Shown piece by piece: positions 21,522 to 22,358 of a stretch of 22,358 nucleotides of DNA. A model generated the notes under the pieces. It was not told the origin of the DNA and made no database searches. It saw only the letters and a list, made by a program, of their open reading frames with translations. The DNA is from a virus. The stretch spans positions 1 through 22,358 of the IMG/VR virus record IMGVR_UViG_3300048102_000044. One strand, 5' to 3'. Made by a program: the position numbers and the translations under genes. Positions within the stretch are counted from its first letter, which is position 1, and each line of letters starts with the position of its first letter.

Positions 21522-22282
21522 TATAAGTTTACCGTATATGTTCCGGGGTTAGTGTAAATATAGGATGATCCTAGTACAGTAATGGAAACTCTTCCACCAG
21601 CACCATTAGCACCAGTTGTACCACCGTTGGGATCAACACCACCAGTACCTTTAGCGCCTACTACAATAGTCAACACAGACCCTGTGTAGATATTAACCGA
21701 CGAATTACTGAGAATTTGCGACGATGCAGTACCACCAGCACCAGCGGGGTCTGTGTTGTAGACGCCGCCAAAGGTATTGGTTTGCCTACGCCCACCACCG
21801 CCACCGCCACCTGCGCCATACGATGTTGCAGGAGCAGCAAATCCGTCTTGTTCCTTATTGGAGTCAGCGCCACCAGCACCAAATACACTAGCCTCACCAC
21901 TACTATCACCGCTATGGTTGAGAGAGCTTGCAGCGCCACCTGTACCCCCAGTAGAGGTTCTTGTTAAAAGAGTGGTACCTGAGTGAGTAATAGTAAAACT
22001 ACTGTTACCGCCATTACCACCGTCAACTAGACCCCCAGTGTTGCCGCCGTTATGCATACCGCCACCGCCGCCGCCGCCACCGCCGATCAGATCAAAAGAA
22101 ACAGACTCAACTGAGTTACTACCATACCATTCAGCAAAGTTCATACCTGTTGCAGAACCTTTATTAATTAAACCCCTTATATCAGAGTCATTAAGAGAAA
22201 CAGAAGTTTCACTTGCGCCCGATCCAGCTGCCTCTACGTGCATCTGGTTAAGAGAGATAGCTCCTGATGAAGGTAATGCCAT
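21521..22282 (-). CDS. Glycine-rich tail adhesin / receptor-binding protein
   Basis: The 253-aa protein opens with a conserved-looking anchor (MALPSSGAISLNQMHVEAAG, then SLNDSDIRGLI and FAEWYGS to about 55), seen at the start of many phage tail proteins. The rest is dominated by glycine, including nine in a row (67-75) and seven in a row (158-164), separated by short Ser/Thr/Asn loops, and ends in a beta-strand (GTYTVNL). This composition matches polyglycine-type adhesins such as those of Salmonella phage S16 gp38, where Gly runs form a sandwich and the loops between them bind the receptor. Host-range determination is inferred. AAAGGA lies upstream of the ATG. The gene follows the end of another tail protein. 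Confidence 0.8.
   Translation of the reverse strand: MALPSSGAISLNQMHVEAAGSGASETSVSLNDSDIRGLINKGSATGMNFAEWYGSNSVESVSFDLIGGGGGGGGGMHNGGNTGGLVDGGNGGNSSFTITHSGTTLLTRTSTGGTGGAASSLNHSGDSSGEASVFGAGGADSNKEQDGFAAPATSYGAGGGGGGGRRQTNTFGGVYNTDPAGAGGTASSQILSNSSVNIYTGSVLTIVVGAKGTGGVDPNGGTTGANGAGGRVSITVLGSSYIYTNPGTYTVNL
21791..22084 (-). repeat. Two in-frame polyglycine codon tracts in the adhesin gene
   Basis: At 22058-22084 nine consecutive Gly codons occur (only GGT and GGC, shown as ACC and GCC on the + strand), with four identical GGC codons in a row. A second tract of seven Gly codons lies at 21791-21811. They form the most G+C-rich patches of the gene. Copy-number change by slippage would stay in frame. 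Confidence 0.8.
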
Positions 22283-22293
22283 TACTTAGTCCT

Positions 22294-22358
22294 TTAAGGT
22301 GTTAGAGCGCCATAAGCAGTTATATTACCTTCTACAGTAAGGTTACCATTAGAATCTA
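22294..22358 (-). CDS. C-terminal end of a probable tail-fibre or structural protein (partial)
   Basis: Only 20 codons and the TAA (+ strand TTA at 22294-22296) lie in the window. The peptide ends DSNGNLTVEGNITAYGALTP. Repeating strand-and-turn sequence of this kind (NGNLTVEGN) is typical of the end of phage tail-fibre shafts or proteins carrying beta-helical fibre repeats. The start is outside the window. It precedes the adhesin by 11 nt on the same strand, so the two are probably parts of one receptor-recognition unit. Confidence 0.55.
   Translation of the reverse strand, partial: DSNGNLTVEGNITAYGALTP

Noticed and set aside
21716-22289. + strand frames rich in proline opposite the adhesin gene
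   Set aside because: Proline runs arise from reading polyglycine codons backwards. The - strand frame has the recognisable adhesin anchor and a good ribosome site.

Overview
This window is part of the genome of a lytic, T7-like podovirus, most likely a marine phage infecting a Roseobacter-type alphaproteobacterium. The evidence is the gene set: flavin-dependent thymidylate synthase, a T7-type primase-helicase, family A DNA polymerase, T7 endonuclease I, a MazG-like enzyme, an adenosylcobalamin-dependent (class II) ribonucleotide reductase and a glutaredoxin, with no T7-type RNA polymerase. From general knowledge this set resembles roseophage SIO1 and the cobaviruses (Zobellviridae). That placement is recall plus inference; no search was run. 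There is no integrase, repressor, tRNA, CRISPR array or insertion sequence.

The layout is two arms meeting tail to tail. Positions 1-11486, all on the + strand, hold replication and nucleotide metabolism. First comes a cluster of small genes around thyX (1-1653), then primase-helicase, an endonuclease VII-like protein and DNA polymerase (1650-5484). A 69-bp gap follows, the only real gap in this arm, and it carries a near-consensus sigma-70 promoter. After it come a possible ssDNA-binding protein, a Cas4/RecB-like nuclease, T7-type endonuclease I, a protein with the T7 gp1.7 kinase domain (DUF3310), MazG, NrdJ, glutaredoxin and three small genes. Nearly every stop overlaps or touches the next start, so each block reads as one translationally coupled operon. 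Positions 11515-22358, all on the - strand, hold virion and probable lysis genes. In transcription order these are the end of a probable tail protein, a glycine-rich adhesin, a one-TM DUF6127-like protein, a 702-aa protein with 22-residue (2 x 11) repeats, a 435-aa protein with a GH24 lysozyme domain, a three-TM holin-like protein, and 184-, 588- and 1188-aa proteins whose sizes and order recall T7 gp14-gp15-gp16. A hairpin terminator that can work in both directions separates the arms.

The + arm would degrade host DNA (Cas4-like exonuclease, endonucleases I and VII), reduce the released nucleotides with a B12-dependent reductase, make dTMP without DHFR (ThyX), adjust pools (MazG, gp1.7-like kinase) and copy the genome. 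The - arm would build the tail tip and the DNA-ejection machinery. The least explained features are a duplicated thyX initiation region, a duplicated N-terminal peptide in the 1188-aa protein kept at protein level but not at DNA level, a 15-bp identical peptide-coding motif in two virion genes, and the long 11/22-residue repeat rod.
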